A stretch of DNA of 10,890 bases, taken from JASKKU01 sp964416905. GTDB taxonomy: Archaea; Nanobdellota; Nanobdellia; Woesearchaeales; JASKKU01. How positions within the stretch are numbered: position 1 is the stretch's first letter; the number at the start of each line of letters is the position of its first letter. Positions 5,960-10,890 of this stretch are shown here, piece after piece. A model generated the notes under the pieces. The model saw nothing but the letters and a program-made list of their open reading frames with translations, made no database searches and was not told where the DNA came from. A program made the translations under genes and the position numbers. Where the stretch lies: assembly GCA_964416905.1 (NCBI GenBank), contig CAYQFL010000023.1, positions 1 to 10,890 on the forward strand. Direction: 5' to 3'.

Positions 5960-6033
5960 GAGCCCGTAGCTTAGCCTGGTGGAGTGCTCGACTGATAATC
6001 GAGTGGTCCGGGGTTCAAATCCCCGCGGGCTCA
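5960..6033 (+). tRNA. tRNA-Ile (anticodon GAT)
   Basis: 74 nt. The acceptor stem GAGCCCG (5960-5966) pairs with CGGGCTC (6026-6032), discriminator A at 6033, with no CCA encoded. The anticodon stem CTCGA/TCGAG (5987-5991/5999-6003) encloses loop CTGATAA, giving anticodon GAT (5994-5996). T-arm CGGGG TTCAAAT CCCCG is intact. There is no intron. The molecule is read by codons ATC/ATT. The downstream PUA gene starts 13-16 nt later with no promoter of its own, so the two are probably one primary transcript. Confidence 0.97.
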
Positions 6034-6049
6034 TTCTTTTTGATTGATG

Positions 6050-6520
6050 ATGCCAAAGCAAAAGACTCTATCAAATAAGGAAATCAGAAATTTCTTCTTA
6101 GAATTACCTTCAGAATTCTCACAGAAAGTTCCAAAGAAAGGTTTGTTTCTTGTTAAAGATATTGAAAAAACAACGATTTTGTTTATAAACAAAAAGCCTT
6201 ATTTCTTTAAAGTTGATAACGCTTGGATTCCAACATTATTTGCATTAAAAGACTTTAATCTCGAGCTGAAAAAAGTGACTGTTGACAAAGGCGCAATTCC
6301 TTTTATTGTTAATGGTGCAGACGTTATGAGGCCCGGAATTACCAACGTTGATGATTTTTCAGAAAATGAAACAGTTCAGATCATTGACCAAAATAACTAC
6401 GTAGCAATAGCTATAGGCAAAGCCTTGTTTGATTCTGAAAAAATAAAAGCTATGTCCTCAGGAAAGGTTATAAAAAATCTTCATTATGTTGGAGATGATA
6501 TCTGGAAGCAGAACGAGTAA
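6050..6520 (+). CDS. PUA-domain RNA-binding protein, archaeal MCT-1-like
   Basis: 156 aa. The N-terminal half (about 1-72) resembles the pre-PUA domain of archaeal MCT-1/Tma20-like proteins. Residues about 76-152 are a PUA domain, with VTVDKGAIPFIVNGADVMRPGI and the closing HYVGDDIW (first motif split: VTVDKGAIPF, IVNGADVMRPGI). Eukaryotic relatives (MCT-1 with DENR, eIF2D) bind the small ribosomal subunit and recycle or reinitiate; archaeal members are presumed to bind rRNA or tRNA. Start choice: TTG 6044, ATG 6047 and ATG 6050 are consecutive codons. One of the ATGs is likely, and I list the second. No SD is present, and no TATA sits at leaderless distance because that place is occupied by tRNA-Ile. 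It ends 2 bp before the convergent reductase gene. Confidence 0.85.
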   Translation: MPKQKTLSNKEIRNFFLELPSEFSQKVPKKGLFLVKDIEKTTILFINKKPYFFKVDNAWIPTLFALKDFNLELKKVTVDKGAIPFIVNGADVMRPGITNVDDFSENETVQIIDQNNYVAIAIGKALFDSEKIKAMSSGKVIKNLHYVGDDIWKQNE

Positions 6521-6522
6521 TT

Positions 6523-7632
6523 CTAAGCTAAGAAATAAGGCAGGGCTTTCAAGTAATACTTGATTATTTTTGGATGTTTGAATCCTGAAACTATGAGCTT
6601 CAACAAAATCTTACTGAAATCATCTCTATCATTTTTGCTTATTATTTTAAAGAGCCCACTCTCATTCAAAGTTTCAAAGAACGCTTTAAGCTCTCTCTCA
6701 TCAAAGCTCTTTAATGAATTATGAATCTTGAGGTGAACCTTAAGCTCCTTGTTTAAGTTCTTTTTAACCAAAGTTTCATAACTTAGGTCTTCATCAAGGG
6801 ATTTTTTCAGTAAATTAGCTGCCCGCATTATGGGAATAATACCTCCGCCAGTAGTTGCTTTGACTTGGCCAGCAGAATCACCTATTAAGTAAGCATTTTG
6901 TTTTTCTATTCTATTTCTTGGGTTAAATACAGGGATTGTTCCTCCAAATTTCTCAATGATTTTTGTGTTATCTATGTTCAAATCAGTTAGAAACCTATTG
7001 AAATAATCTTTTGTTTTTCTCTGAGCAGCTACACCAATTAAAGCCTTTTTACTGTTTATTGGGACTATCCAGGAAAACATTACATCAGAATACTTTTTGT
7101 CAAAATAAACCTCGTAAGTATTACTTTTAAAATTCCCTTTAACAACTGCTTGGATTCCTGAGTAAAATTCAAGCTTGTTCTCTTTAAACAATGTTCTTTT
7201 TACAATGGAGTTTGGGCCGTCTGCGCCGATAATTTTATCAGCGATAAACTCTTTTTCTCCATCACTAATAATATACTTGTTTTCTCTTTTAGAGATTTCT
7301 TTGACCTTAGATTTTTTAATTTTCTTGACTTTAGCGAGGTCATAAAAATGCTGTTCAAGCTTTTCCCTATCTAATAGAACATCTCTAACTTTTAGCTTAA
7401 TGGATAAATCATCAATATGAAGAATAGCTGTATCTAACTCATTAATGATTAAGTTCTTTGGGATTTTCTCGATTTTATTAATGGTTTTAGTTACTAACCC
7501 TGTGCAATGTTTTGGGTAACCTATCTTGTCATGTTCCTCTATGAGAATTATATCTTTTTTGTTATGACTCTTACTTAATTTGTAAGCAAGATAGCTTCCA
7601 GCGATTCCTGAACCGATAATTGCTATAACCAT
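6523..7632 (-). CDS. Geranylgeranyl reductase family FAD-dependent oxidoreductase
   Basis: 369 aa. It has the N-terminal dinucleotide-binding GSGIAGSYLA (7-16), then GYPKHCTG (38-45), the P-x-x-C-x-G signature of geranylgeranyl reductases with Cys43 near the flavin. GADGPNS (136-142) and GDSAGQVKATTGGGI (251-265) complete the FAD site, the latter in the place of the GDAAG..PLTGGGI of the family. Archaeal members reduce the double bonds of geranylgeranyl chains in membrane lipids (digeranylgeranylglycerophospholipid reductase). Many DPANN archaea lack a full lipid pathway and take lipids from hosts, so the substrate here may be host lipid or another isoprenoid such as a polyprenol. TATA box TTTATATA at 7663-7670 (minus) predicts an 8-nt leader. 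It diverges from the CoA-binding protein gene. Confidence 0.88.
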   Translation of the reverse strand: MVIAIIGSGIAGSYLAYKLSKSHNKKDIILIEEHDKIGYPKHCTGLVTKTINKIEKIPKNLIINELDTAILHIDDLSIKLKVRDVLLDREKLEQHFYDLAKVKKIKKSKVKEISKRENKYIISDGEKEFIADKIIGADGPNSIVKRTLFKENKLEFYSGIQAVVKGNFKSNTYEVYFDKKYSDVMFSWIVPINSKKALIGVAAQRKTKDYFNRFLTDLNIDNTKIIEKFGGTIPVFNPRNRIEKQNAYLIGDSAGQVKATTGGGIIPIMRAANLLKKSLDEDLSYETLVKKNLNKELKVHLKIHNSLKSFDERELKAFFETLNESGLFKIISKNDRDDFSKILLKLIVSGFKHPKIIKYYLKALPYFLA

Positions 7633-7728
7633 TTGTTAACTTCTATTCGAAATTGACTTTTGTATATAAATTTTTTTAGCTTTTTTATTCCACAATCCTT
7701 TTAAATGCGAATTAAATCTTATTCTAAA
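7633..7728. promoter_or_regulatory. Divergent promoter pair for reductase and CoA-binding genes
   Basis: On the minus strand TTTATATA (7663-7670) predicts a start near 7640, 8 nt before the reductase ATG. On the plus strand TTTTAAAT (7699-7706) has its centre 26-27 bp before ATG 7729, which would make that mRNA leaderless. The plus-strand box contains the upstream in-frame ATG at 7705, arguing that this ATG is not translated. Confidence 0.6.
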
Positions 7729-8115
7729 ATGAAATTTGCAGTTATAGGCGCAACGCAGAATAAAGACAAGTACGGTTACATAGTTTTTAATTACCTTAAA
7801 AATAAGGGTTTTGAGGTTTTCCCAGTAAACCCCAATTATCAAGAGATTGATGGCTATAAAGCATATAAAGATGTGTTTTCAGTGCCTTTGCCAATTGATT
7901 TTTTTGTTTTTGTCACGCCGCCTCAAGTAAGCATCAAAATTTTAAAACAGCTTAATTTGCTAAAAGAGAAGACTGATTTTAAAGTATGGTTCCAGCCTGG
8001 AAGCGAAGATGATAACTGCATTAAATTCTGTAAAGCAAACAACATAGCTTTCGTTTCTCAAGCATGCATTATGCACAGTAATTTAGATGATTTAAATAAC
8101 AGCTATATTATTTGA
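7729..8115 (+). CDS. CoA-binding domain protein (YccU/CoA_binding_2 type)
   Basis: 128 aa from ATG 7729, chosen over ATG 7705 because the latter lies within the TATA box. The fold is a single Rossmann domain: MKFAVIGATQNKDKYGYIV gives the first strand and phosphate loop, then FEVFPVNPNY, DFFVFVTPP, and VWFQPGSEDD, each at the places expected for the CoA_binding_2 family (IGAS...YP.NP, V..P, W.Q.GA). A terminal CIM replaces the usual CIM.EH region, with a shortened end. Family members bind CoA or a related nucleotide; physiological roles are undefined. Its last 8 bp overlap the 3' end of the convergent HAD gene. Confidence 0.85.
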   Translation: MKFAVIGATQNKDKYGYIVFNYLKNKGFEVFPVNPNYQEIDGYKAYKDVFSVPLPIDFFVFVTPPQVSIKILKQLNLLKEKTDFKVWFQPGSEDDNCIKFCKANNIAFVSQACIMHSNLDDLNNSYII

Positions 8116-8863
8116 TATCTTCTAAGAGCTTTGTATTTAGTTCCAAGATATCTTTTATAATCAAATTTGGTTGGATTTCTCTATCTTTTAACTCGGATTT
8201 CTTTATGTAATATTTAGATTTTGGAGCGTTTATGAGAACAGCTTTCATGCCCAGTTCTTTTGCTGGCAAAATGTCCTGGTCATACCTGTTTCCAACATAT
8301 AAGACTTGCTCTGGCCTAACTTTTTCCCTCTTAAGAATTTCTTTGAAGAGTTTTTTATTCTTTTTGTCAAGGCCAAACTGCTCGGATATGATTACGTTCT
8401 TGTTATCAAAGAACGGTTGGTCAAAGCCCAGGAATTGATTTATTTTATCCCACTGCTTTAAGGTTAATCCGCTGCTTAATATTCCAATCCTAAATTGTTT
8501 GGATATCTCTGTTAGAAGAGCATAAACGTGTTTGTTAAATTGAAGCAACTCGAAGGCAGCTTTATGATAATTTAGAACGCCTGCAGATATAATTTGAGGG
8601 TTATATTTTATCTTCATCTTCTTTAAGGTTTCGTCAATCTGAAAGGGAAAATTAGAACCTTTTTCTTTTATGACCTGATCCCTTAACTTAGTTACTTTCG
8701 TGAATATCTCTTTTAAAGGCGCTTTTTTATAAGAAGGTATGTGTTTCTTGATGCATTTGGCCACAGCTAGATTACTCTTCTTCAAGCAATATTGGAATAT
8801 TTTGGATGTAGGTATAAGTGTATCATCCAGATCAAAGTAAATTACTTTAATTTTTGTCTTCAT
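8108..8863 (-). CDS. HAD superfamily hydrolase (phosphatase)
   Basis: 251 aa. Motif I is FDLDDTL with nucleophile Asp11 and acid/base Asp13. Motif II is ILSSG (about 128-132), motif III a lysine in DKKNKKLF (about 157-161), and motif IV VGNRYDQD (180-187) with the metal-binding acidic residues. A helical cap lies between motifs I and II (about 20-110), as in subfamily I HAD phosphatases that act on small phosphorylated metabolites. The substrate cannot be read from the sequence. A TAAATAAA-like box at 8892-8899 (minus) would give a leader of about 6 nt. It ends within the convergent CoA-binding protein gene. Confidence 0.87.
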   Translation of the reverse strand: MKTKIKVIYFDLDDTLIPTSKIFQYCLKKSNLAVAKCIKKHIPSYKKAPLKEIFTKVTKLRDQVIKEKGSNFPFQIDETLKKMKIKYNPQIISAGVLNYHKAAFELLQFNKHVYALLTEISKQFRIGILSSGLTLKQWDKINQFLGFDQPFFDNKNVIISEQFGLDKKNKKLFKEILKREKVRPEQVLYVGNRYDQDILPAKELGMKAVLINAPKSKYYIKKSELKDREIQPNLIIKDILELNTKLLEDIK

Positions 8864-8891
8864 TTTTAGTCTGTTTACAACAATTTTTAGG

Positions 8892-8899
8892 TTTATTTA
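8892..8899 (-). promoter_or_regulatory. Possible TATA box of the HAD gene
   Basis: TAAATAAA on the minus strand, centre about 33 bp before ATG 8863, within long A/T runs. The spacing is plausible but the surrounding sequence is low complexity, so the exact box is uncertain. Confidence 0.35.
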
Positions 8900-8963
8900 T
8901 TTTTTATTTTTTTCTAAACTTTTATAATAAGTAAAGAGGTAATGTATTTACATTGACGAAAAA

Positions 8964-8971
8964 TTTATAAG
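8964..8971 (+). promoter_or_regulatory. TATA box of tRNA-Leu
   Basis: TTTATAAG, centre about 30 bp before tRNA base 8997. It predicts transcription starting near 8994, so the tRNA has almost no leader. Confidence 0.65.
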
Positions 8972-8996
8972 CTCTTTATTTTTTTCAAAAAATCAG

Positions 8997-9129
8997 GTGG
9001 GGGTGGCAGAGCCTGGTCAAATGCGCTGGACTCAAGATAGCTTGAGTGATGAGCTTTACGCTATGACTTTGCCGCTATGAGGAATCCAGTCCCGTAGCGG
9101 GTACCAGGGTTCAAATCCCTGCCCCCACA
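8997..9129 (+). tRNA. tRNA-Leu (anticodon CAA) with a 47-nt intron
   Basis: The acceptor GTGGGGG (8997-9003) pairs with CCCCCAC (9122-9128); discriminator A9129, with no CCA encoded. The D arm is GCA/TGC. The anticodon stem CTGGA (9026-9030) pairs with TCCAG (9085-9089), and anticodon CAA is at 9033-9035. A class II variable arm CCCG-TAG-CGGG (9091-9101) confirms leucine identity; T arm CAGGG/CCCTG surrounds TTCAAAT. The intron 9037-9083 follows position 37, the commonest archaeal site. A canonical bulge-helix-bulge forms: central helix CTCA (9031-9034) with TGAG (9078-9081), 3-nt bulges AGA (9035-9037) and GAA (9082-9084), inner helix TAGC/GCTA. Cutting after the second base of each bulge gives exactly this intron. 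Splicing needs the archaeal EndA endonuclease and RtcB ligase. Confidence 0.97.
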
Positions 9130-9217
9130 TCATCTTGTTTCTTTTAGAAATTATACTTAAACAGTACAAATTTAAGAAGAATTAGAAATAGAAAATAGAT
9201 AAAAATCTAAGAAAAAA
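9130..9217. other. Spacer between tRNA-Leu and ftsZ 3' end
   Basis: 88 bp of AT-rich DNA holding convergent 3' ends. A weak T-rich stretch (9135-9146) may end the tRNA transcript. No gene is seen. Confidence 0.5.
9201..9217 (-). terminator. Oligo(T) terminator after ftsZ
   Basis: On the ftsZ coding strand the stop codon is followed at once by six T, then CTTAGA and five T. This fits an archaeal oligo(T) terminator. Confidence 0.5.
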
Positions 9218-10282
9218 TTATATTACGTCAATGCCTAGTTGAGAACTGATTCTCTCTTTCTCTTTAGCTTTTTCTTCTTCAGTAGGTTTGCCAAGTATCC
9301 AAGGTGAATTAACACCTGTTACAATAGTCATAACTGTTAACTTACCTCTCATGTCATCTGTAACTCTAGCACCCCAGATAACATTCGCATCAGGATCCAT
9401 CTCTGCAGTGACTAACTCTCCAACTCTATTAACTTCTTCTAAAGTTAAATCCGGGCCACCATGGATATGGATTAATGCTCCGCTTGCACCTGAGTATGAA
9501 ATATCTAAGAGAGGATTTGCAAGTGCTCCTCTGACAGCTTCTTCAACTTTATTTTTTGTATCAGAGAATCCAACTCCAATTGAAGCAACTCCGCCACCAG
9601 TCATAATTGCTTTAACATCGGCATAATCTAAGTTTACCAAAGATGGAACAGCTATTGTTTCAACGATACCTCTAATCATTGTTGAGATTAATTCGTTAGC
9701 AACAGCAAAAGCTTGTTGAATCGGCAAATTACCTGCAATCTGAACCAATCTGTTATTATCAATGACGATTACAGTATGGCTGTACTCTCTTAATTGTTGC
9801 AACCCAAACTCTGCTTTATCTATTCTCGCTCTTTCAATGCTGAAAGGCATAGTAACTACGCCAATTACAATTATGCCCATTTCTTTAGCAAGTTTAGCAA
9901 CAACTGGAGCTGCGCCTGTACCTGTACCACCACCCATTCCTGCGCAAATGAAGACCATATCAGTATTTGCAAGAACATTCTTTAATTCATTTAATGATTC
10001 TCTTGCAGCTTCCATACCTTTCTTAGGATAACCGCCACAACCAAGTCCTCTTGTAAGGTTTGCTCCAATAAGAATTTTATGATCAGCTTCAGTGATGTTA
10101 AGATGTTGTTGGTCTGTATTTATCGCAACAACCTCTGCTCCTTTAACGCCTTTCTTATGAAGCCAGGAAACCATATTATTTCCAGCTCCTCCGGCACCAA
10201 TCACTTTAATATTGGCTTGCCCCACTTCAACATTGGGCATTTCATTAGATTTCTCTATGGCGTTTTTTACGATGAAGTCCAT
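9218..10282 (-). CDS. ftsZ: Cell division protein FtsZ
   Basis: 354 aa. The GTP-binding glycine motif IKVIGAGGAGNN is at 25-36 and the tubulin signature GGGTGTG at 117-123. The T7 loop NLDYAD (217-222) keeps both catalytic aspartates (219 and 222), so polymer-stimulated GTP hydrolysis should work. It forms the division ring beneath the membrane. The short linker rich in Glu and Lys ends in QLGIDVI, a plausible C-terminal peptide for an anchor such as SepF. Start: SD GAGGT (10291-10295, minus strand) lies 7 nt before ATG 10282. ATG 10288 is too close, and an in-frame TTG 10360 would add 26 residues encoded by the hairpin described separately, with no FtsZ similarity. The long structured leader and tandem TATA boxes suggest controlled expression. 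Confidence 0.95.
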   Translation of the reverse strand: MDFIVKNAIEKSNEMPNVEVGQANIKVIGAGGAGNNMVSWLHKKGVKGAEVVAINTDQQHLNITEADHKILIGANLTRGLGCGGYPKKGMEAARESLNELKNVLANTDMVFICAGMGGGTGTGAAPVVAKLAKEMGIIVIGVVTMPFSIERARIDKAEFGLQQLREYSHTVIVIDNNRLVQIAGNLPIQQAFAVANELISTMIRGIVETIAVPSLVNLDYADVKAIMTGGGVASIGVGFSDTKNKVEEAVRGALANPLLDISYSGASGALIHIHGGPDLTLEEVNRVGELVTAEMDPDANVIWGARVTDDMRGKLTVMTIVTGVNSPWILGKPTEEEKAKEKERISSQLGIDVI

Positions 10283-10289
10283 TTTCATT

Positions 10290-10300
10290 ACCTCTTTTTT
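10290..10300 (-). repeat. ftsZ SD element, copy 1 of an 11-bp direct repeat
   Basis: AAAAAAGAGGT on the minus strand contains the working ftsZ ribosome site. The identical 11 bases recur at 10387-10397 further upstream in the leader, where no start codon follows. Confidence 0.7.
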
Positions 10301-10313
10301 ATAAGCAAAAACC

Positions 10314-10373
10314 GGGAGGCTCTTCAACTTGGGGTTTGAGGGGGGTTTTTCAAAGAACAAGGAAGAGCCTCCC
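10314..10373 (-). promoter_or_regulatory. Rod-like hairpin in the ftsZ leader
   Basis: A 12-bp perfect stem (10314-10325 with 10362-10373; GGGAGGCTCTTC/GAAGAGCCTCCC), then an AA bulge, a 4-bp stem (10328-10331/10358-10361), an internal loop, and a 5-bp stem (10335-10339/10350-10354) closing a 10-nt loop that is AAAACCCCCC in the mRNA. The basal stem is far richer in G and C than the surroundings. It ends about 18 nt before the ftsZ SD, in the untranslated leader. It could control translation or mRNA decay, or be the target of a protein. Confidence 0.65.
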
Positions 10374-10378
10374 TGTTC

Positions 10379-10420
10379 AAAAAGCGACCTCTTTTTTGTA
10401 GCGCTGGTCAGGCGCTTTTT
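10379..10420 (-). repeat. Second inverted repeat upstream of ftsZ
   Basis: AAAAAGCG (10379-10386) pairs with CGCTTTTT (10413-10420). A competing hairpin AGCGC/GCGCT (10400-10404/10412-10416) uses the same 3' arm, so the two folds exclude each other. The second copy of the SD-like element (10387-10397) lies in the loop. It would be in RNA only if transcription starts at the more distant promoter. Confidence 0.45.
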
Positions 10421-10427
10421 CTCTGCG

Positions 10428-10435
10428 TATATAAA
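10428..10435 (-). promoter_or_regulatory. ftsZ proximal TATA box
   Basis: Perfect archaeal consensus TTTATATA on the minus strand. It predicts a start near 10405 and a leader of about 123 nt, which contains the rod-like hairpin but not the whole of the second inverted repeat. Confidence 0.6.
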
Positions 10436-10467
10436 TTACTATACTAGACTTTAAATAGACATACTTA

Positions 10468-10475
10468 TATATAAA
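10468..10475 (-). promoter_or_regulatory. ftsZ distal TATA box
   Basis: A second TTTATATA on the minus strand, 40 bp upstream of the first. It predicts a start near 10445 and a leader of about 163 nt that would carry both hairpins. Confidence 0.45.
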
Positions 10476-10639
10476 TATTTCTGTTTTGTAAACTAATATT
10501 TAGTTAGCGGAATTACTATACGAGAAAAACGAAATATTTACTGCTTTCTAGAATGAGTTTTTATTATAAAATCTAAAAAATAAGAAATCAAAAATTTATC
10601 TTTCACAGAACTATAGCTTTTGTTACAACTTTACTAATC

Positions 10640-10846
10640 TTATATTGTTTCAGCAAAAGCTACTTTCCTAAGAACTCTTGTTATTCTGACCTTAACATGG
10701 TCTCCTTCTTTAGTGTTTGGCACAAAGATCACAAAGCCTTCAACTTTGGCAAGGCCGTCCCCTTTATCGCCAACACTTTCGATATCAACTTCTAACTCGT
10801 CTCCCTCTTTAACGGGAGCAAATCTTCCAAATCTATTTCTTTCCAT
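10640..10846 (-). CDS. Stand-alone TRAM domain protein (putative RNA chaperone)
   Basis: 68 aa, nearly all one TRAM domain: VKEGDELEVDIESVGDKGDG (about 12-31), GLAKVEGFVIFVPN, then EGDHVKVRITRVLRKVAFAE. The five-strand beta-barrel binds RNA, as in TrmA/MiaB-type modification enzymes. Archaea use single-domain TRAM proteins as RNA chaperones akin to bacterial cold-shock proteins; this is family knowledge and not shown by the sequence. ATG 10846 is chosen over an in-frame TTG at 10852, because TTAAAAAATA (10867-10876, minus) has its centre 26 bp upstream, making a leaderless mRNA. A 16-bp palindrome abuts this box. The basic-acidic MDMERNRFGRF start (MERN from the ATG) is typical of archaeal TRAM proteins. 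Confidence 0.9.
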   Translation of the reverse strand: MERNRFGRFAPVKEGDELEVDIESVGDKGDGLAKVEGFVIFVPNTKEGDHVKVRITRVLRKVAFAETI

Positions 10847-10866
10847 ATCCAATTTAATCTACCTTG

Positions 10867-10876
10867 TATTTTTTAA
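10867..10876 (-). promoter_or_regulatory. TATA-like box of the TRAM gene
   Basis: TTAAAAAATA on the minus strand, centred about 26 bp before ATG 10846, so transcription would begin at the start codon. Confidence 0.5.
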
Positions 10877-10889
10877 GCCCTAGGGCTTA
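10874..10889. repeat. 16-bp perfect palindrome at the TRAM promoter
   Basis: TAAGCCCTAGGGCTTA is its own reverse complement and overlaps the upstream edge of the TATA-like box, where TFB contacts DNA. It stands out by GC content and suits a dimeric regulator. Alternatively it could be the terminator hairpin of a gene beyond the window. Confidence 0.6.
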
Positions 10890-10890
10890 G

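Larger units (their letters stand above)
10374..10639. other. Intergenic region between TRAM gene and ftsZ leader hairpin
   Basis: 266 bp without a credible coding region; with the hairpin, the non-coding stretch from 10283 is 357 bp, the longest in the window. It holds the second inverted repeat, the tandem ftsZ TATA boxes, and an 11-bp direct repeat AATTACTATAC at 10434-10444 and 10511-10521. The rest (10522-10639) is AT-rich with short A/T runs that could end the TRAM transcript. Confidence 0.6.

Noticed and set aside
5879..6061. Minus-strand reading frame of 60 codons across the tRNA
   Set aside because: It is the reverse strand of tRNA-Ile; the MSPRGFEPRTTRLSVEH-type peptide is the well-known false protein produced by antisense tRNA sequence.
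7636..7842. Minus-strand frame of 68 codons between the reductase and CoA-binding genes
   Set aside because: It covers both divergent promoters and the start of the CoA-binding gene, and its product is low-complexity with no recognisable motif.
9046..9052. GTGATGA in the tRNA-Leu intron, an exact match to the box C consensus of C/D guide RNAs
   Set aside because: The 47-nt intron has no CTGA box D or D' at a usable distance, so it cannot form a normal C/D guide; a single 7-base match is weak evidence.
9288..10339. Several plus-strand frames opposite ftsZ (9288-9626, 9762-10031, 9794-9985, 10079-10339)
   Set aside because: All are antisense shadows of a conserved ftsZ with no promoter or ribosome site.
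10331..10345. G-quadruplex on the plus strand (GGGG...GGGGGG)
   Set aside because: Only two G runs are close together, and the run is already paired or looped within the stronger hairpin; the transcribed strand here is C-rich.
10283..10360. N-terminal extension of FtsZ from TTG 10360
   Set aside because: The 26 extra residues are encoded by the leader hairpin and a run of C, have no FtsZ similarity, and bypass the good SD next to ATG 10282.

Overview
The window looks like a compact, AT-rich archaeal genome, most likely a DPANN-type archaeon (Woesearchaeota/Pacearchaeota-like); the lineage is an inference. Support comes from an archaeal S-layer C-terminus, class III signal-peptide (pilin-like) proteins with the GLSLGYVVVG/GLSLNYVIIG start found in those lineages, a geranylgeranyl-reductase-family flavoprotein, a stand-alone TRAM protein, an MCT-1-like PUA protein, an intron-containing tRNA-Leu with a textbook bulge-helix-bulge, no encoded CCA on either tRNA, TTTATATA/TTTAAATA boxes about 26 nt before leaderless starts, GGTGA/GAGGT ribosome sites, and oligo(T) terminators.

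Layout. 1-525: 3' end of a highly expressed S-layer gene, then a strong oligo(T) terminator. 577-1533: radical SAM enzyme (minus), divergent from lemA-htpX (1616-3082, plus) around a single symmetric TATA box. 3114-4517: minus-strand tandem array of at least five short, cysteine-rich, pilin-like secreted proteins. Their 5' halves and spacers are nearly identical and their mature domains differ; a 100-N assembly gap sits inside the array. 4697-5830: P-loop kinase/dCMP deaminase fusion, followed by a perfect 22-bp palindrome. 5960-6520: tRNA-Ile(GAT) immediately followed by a PUA-domain gene. 6523-7632: geranylgeranyl reductase family protein (minus), divergent from a CoA-binding-fold protein (7729-8115), which converges with and overlaps a HAD phosphatase (8108-8863, minus). 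8997-9129: tRNA-Leu(CAA) with a 47-nt intron. 9218-10282: ftsZ (minus) with an unusually long, strongly structured leader. 10640-10846: TRAM protein (minus), with a palindrome at the window edge.

How the genes fit together. Cell-surface and envelope functions dominate: S-layer, LemA/HtpX membrane quality control, pilin-like array, isoprenoid-lipid reductase and FtsZ. RNA and translation factors (two tRNAs, PUA, TRAM) and nucleotide metabolism (dCMP deaminase fusion) are interspersed. The most unusual items are the cassette-like pilin array, the ftsZ leader hairpin, the kinase-deaminase fusion, and the tRNA-Ile/PUA co-transcript in which tRNA processing would create the mRNA 5' end.
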